This document shows positions 5,546 to 6,878 of a stretch of DNA of 6,878 nt, in pieces. The notes beneath the pieces are model-generated. The model was not told the origin of the DNA and ran no database searches. It was given only the letters and a program-made list of their open reading frames with translations. This stretch comes from Methanoregula sp. (GTDB lineage: Archaea; Halobacteriota; Methanomicrobia; Methanomicrobiales; Methanospirillaceae): contig JAPKXT010000057.1 in NCBI GenBank assembly GCA_026394695.1, positions 1 to 6,878 on the forward strand, in the 5' to 3' direction. The position numbers were made by a program, and so were the translations under genes. How positions within the stretch are numbered: position 1 is the stretch's first letter; the number at the start of each line of letters is the position of its first letter.

Positions 5546-6633
5546 GGTCAATTGTTGAAGAGGCACTTACAAAGGCGAGAGACGAAACAGTGTCAGTTTC
5601 GCAGAATAATGAAGACCTTGACCAGATCCTGGCCGAGCTCAAGACAGAGATCACGGTTATTGGTTGTGGCGGGGGCGGATCGAATACGATCTCCCGTATG
5701 ATGGAGGAAGGCATCCACGGGGCAAAACTTATCGCCATCAATACAGATGCCCAGCACCTGATCCGTACCCAGGCAGATCAACGCATCCTTGTCGGCAGGC
5801 AGCGAACCCGGGGTCTCGGCGCCGGGTCCATACCCCAGATTGGCGAAGAAGCGGCGCTTGAAAACGAGCAGGAGATCCGTGCTGTCGTTTCTGGTTCCGA
5901 TATGGTTTTTATCACCGTCGGTCTTGGAGGAGGTACCGGTACGGGTGTTGCCCCGGTTGTTGCAAAGGCTGCCCGGGAGGAAGGGGCGCTTACCATTGCA
6001 ATTGTCACGCTGCCATTTGCTGCGGAAGGTGCCATCCGCATGGAGAATGCAGAGGCAGGGCTTGAGCGCCTCCGGGATGTGGCAGACACGGTTATTGTTG
6101 TGCCCAATGACCGGCTGCTTGAAGTTGTACCCAAGCTCCCGCTCTACGCAGCGTTCAAGGTTGCTGATGAAGTTCTTATGCGTGCAGTCAAGGGAATTAC
6201 CGAACTGATCACCATGCCCGGGCTGGTCAACCTGGACTTTGCCGATGTGCGCACGGTCATGGAGCGGGGCGGGGTCGCCATGATTGGGATGGGTGAGAGT
6301 GACAGTGAGGATAAAGCGGCAGACTCGGTCAAAAAGGCGATACGCTCCCCGCTTCTCGATGTGGATATCAGTGGCGCGACTGCTGCACTCGTCAATGTGG
6401 TAGGCGGTCCGGACATGACCATGGAAGAAGCCGAGGGTGTGGTTCAGGAAGTTTACAACCGTGTTGACCCGAACGCCCGGATCATCTGGGGTGCACAGAT
6501 CGATCCCGCCATGCAGAACAAGATGCGGACCCTGCTTGTGGTCACGGGCGTACGGTCGCCACAAATATATGGTCGTAATGAGAAGCTTACCCCCAAAGTA
6601 CAGAAACAGTTTGAGATCGATTTTCTCAAGTGA
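5542..6633 (+). CDS. ftsZ: Cell division protein FtsZ (FtsZ1-like)
   Basis: FtsZ is a tubulin-like GTPase that polymerises into the division ring at mid-cell. This 363-residue protein has all the expected parts. The N-terminal MRSIVEEAL (1-9) is typical of euryarchaeal FtsZ1 and confirms the start. The glycine-rich nucleotide loop GCGGGGSN is at 41-48, INTDAQ at 66-71 and RGLGAGSIP at 90-98. The tubulin/FtsZ signature GGGTGTG is at 129-135, PNDRLL at 188-193, and the T7 catalytic loop NLDFADVRTVM at 230-240, with both catalytic Asp residues (D232, D235) present. The C-terminal domain follows (about 243-338), then a short tail ending FEIDFLK. No long linker separates the domain from the tail, as is usual for archaeal FtsZ1. 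It overlaps dtdA by 4 nt and lies 6 nt before secE, so the three are probably co-transcribed. No second ftsZ is present here. Confidence 0.97.
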   Translation: MRSIVEEALTKARDETVSVSQNNEDLDQILAELKTEITVIGCGGGGSNTISRMMEEGIHGAKLIAINTDAQHLIRTQADQRILVGRQRTRGLGAGSIPQIGEEAALENEQEIRAVVSGSDMVFITVGLGGGTGTGVAPVVAKAAREEGALTIAIVTLPFAAEGAIRMENAEAGLERLRDVADTVIVVPNDRLLEVVPKLPLYAAFKVADEVLMRAVKGITELITMPGLVNLDFADVRTVMERGGVAMIGMGESDSEDKAADSVKKAIRSPLLDVDISGATAALVNVVGGPDMTMEEAEGVVQEVYNRVDPNARIIWGAQIDPAMQNKMRTLLVVTGVRSPQIYGRNEKLTPKVQKQFEIDFLK

Positions 6634-6639
6634 GCAGAT

Positions 6640-6840
6640 ATGGAAAATTCAAAACCTGATTTCAAAGTCGATATACTCCACGAAGAGTTATTCCGCAAAT
6701 ATTGGCGGGTGTTAAAACTCGCACGCACACCCACCCGAGAAGAGTTTTCGAAGATTGCGATCGTCGCAGCTGCCGGCATTCTTCTGATCGGGCTGATTGG
6801 ATTTATCATCTACGAGTTCTTTCTCGTATTACCGCACTGA
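6640..6840 (+). CDS. secE: Protein translocase subunit SecE (Sec61 gamma/Sss1 type)
   Basis: SecE is the small essential clamp of the SecYE(beta) channel in the cytoplasmic membrane, which moves proteins through or into the membrane. The 66-residue product has the one-helix archaeal/eukaryotic form. An amphipathic N-terminal helix (about 11-27) is followed by the conserved hinge RVLKLARTPTREEF (23-36). A single transmembrane helix spans about 39-63 (AIVAAAGILLIGLIGFII region), and a short outside tail ends LPH. The length is normal. The gene starts six bases after the ftsZ stop. Upstream AAGTGAG is at best a weak ribosome site, so translation may depend on ftsZ. The ftsZ-secE-spt5-ribosomal protein order is a known archaeal arrangement, and it supports the call for this very short gene. 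Confidence 0.95.
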   Translation: MENSKPDFKVDILHEELFRKYWRVLKLARTPTREEFSKIAIVAAAGILLIGLIGFIIYEFFLVLPH

Positions 6841-6878
6841 TGGGTATGACACAGCCAATATCCCCCATACCCACAGCA
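6840..6878 (+). CDS. Start of next gene, probably Spt5/NusG (partial)
   Basis: ATG at 6840-6842 overlaps the secE stop by one base (TGATG) and opens a frame that runs off the right edge. The 13 visible residues are MGMTQPISPIPTA; a second in-frame ATG at 6846 could be the real start. The residues themselves identify nothing. The Spt5 (archaeal NusG-like transcription elongation factor) label comes only from the conserved archaeal secE-spt5 gene order. Confidence 0.45.
   Translation, partial: MGMTQPISPIPTA

Noticed and set aside
5593..6564. 323-codon open frame on the minus strand inside ftsZ
   Set aside because: It lies fully antisense to a clear FtsZ, has a His/Arg/Cys/Asn-rich composition with no family motif, and is explained by the codon bias of ftsZ.

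Overview
The window looks chromosomal and archaeal, most likely from a methanogenic euryarchaeon of the Methanomicrobiales type. The support is an archaeal D-aminoacyl-tRNA deacylase (Dtd2/GEK1 family), an archaeal FtsZ1-like FtsZ, a one-helix SecE of the Sss1/Sec61-gamma type, and an archaeal MoeA fused to a periplasmic-binding-protein-like domain. Gene packing is very tight, with ATGA, TGATG and 7-nt overlaps, and one Shine-Dalgarno site reads GAGGTGAT. The lineage is an inference from protein families; no 16S or marker search was possible.

Layout. Bases 1-492 hold no gene I can support firmly. They contain a possible gene end, an inverted repeat (104-113/155-164), two T-tracts and two very small overlapping ORFs. 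A plus-strand gene (493-978) encodes a small Rossmann-fold protein of the LOG/SLOG type (TIGR00725-like). Its tail overlaps by 71 nt, on the opposite strand, the end of a leftward three-gene operon. Read in its own direction (4136 to 908), that operon is a 58-residue cysteine-containing, helix-turn-helix-like protein, then MoeA (401 aa), then MoeA with a C-terminal PBP-like domain (618 aa). The junctions are ATGA and ATGGTAA overlaps.

A 92-nt divergent spacer (4137-4228) separates this operon from a rightward cluster: dtdA (438 aa, with a C-terminal extension), ftsZ (363 aa), secE (66 aa), and the first 13 codons of a further gene, probably spt5/nusG by conserved archaeal gene order. These genes also overlap or nearly touch.

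Function. The leftward operon would carry out the last steps of molybdenum or tungsten cofactor assembly, which methanogens need for formylmethanofuran dehydrogenase and formate dehydrogenase. Two divergent MoeA paralogues plus a small Cys-rich protein suggest either division of labour between Mo and W or a built-in metal or cofactor sensor. The rightward cluster is housekeeping: removal of D-amino acids from tRNA, cell division, protein export and probably transcription elongation.

The least explained elements are the small Cys protein with the 15-bp imperfect palindrome just upstream of its start codon, the RNase Z-like motif in the DtdA tail, and the antisense coding overlap at 908-978.
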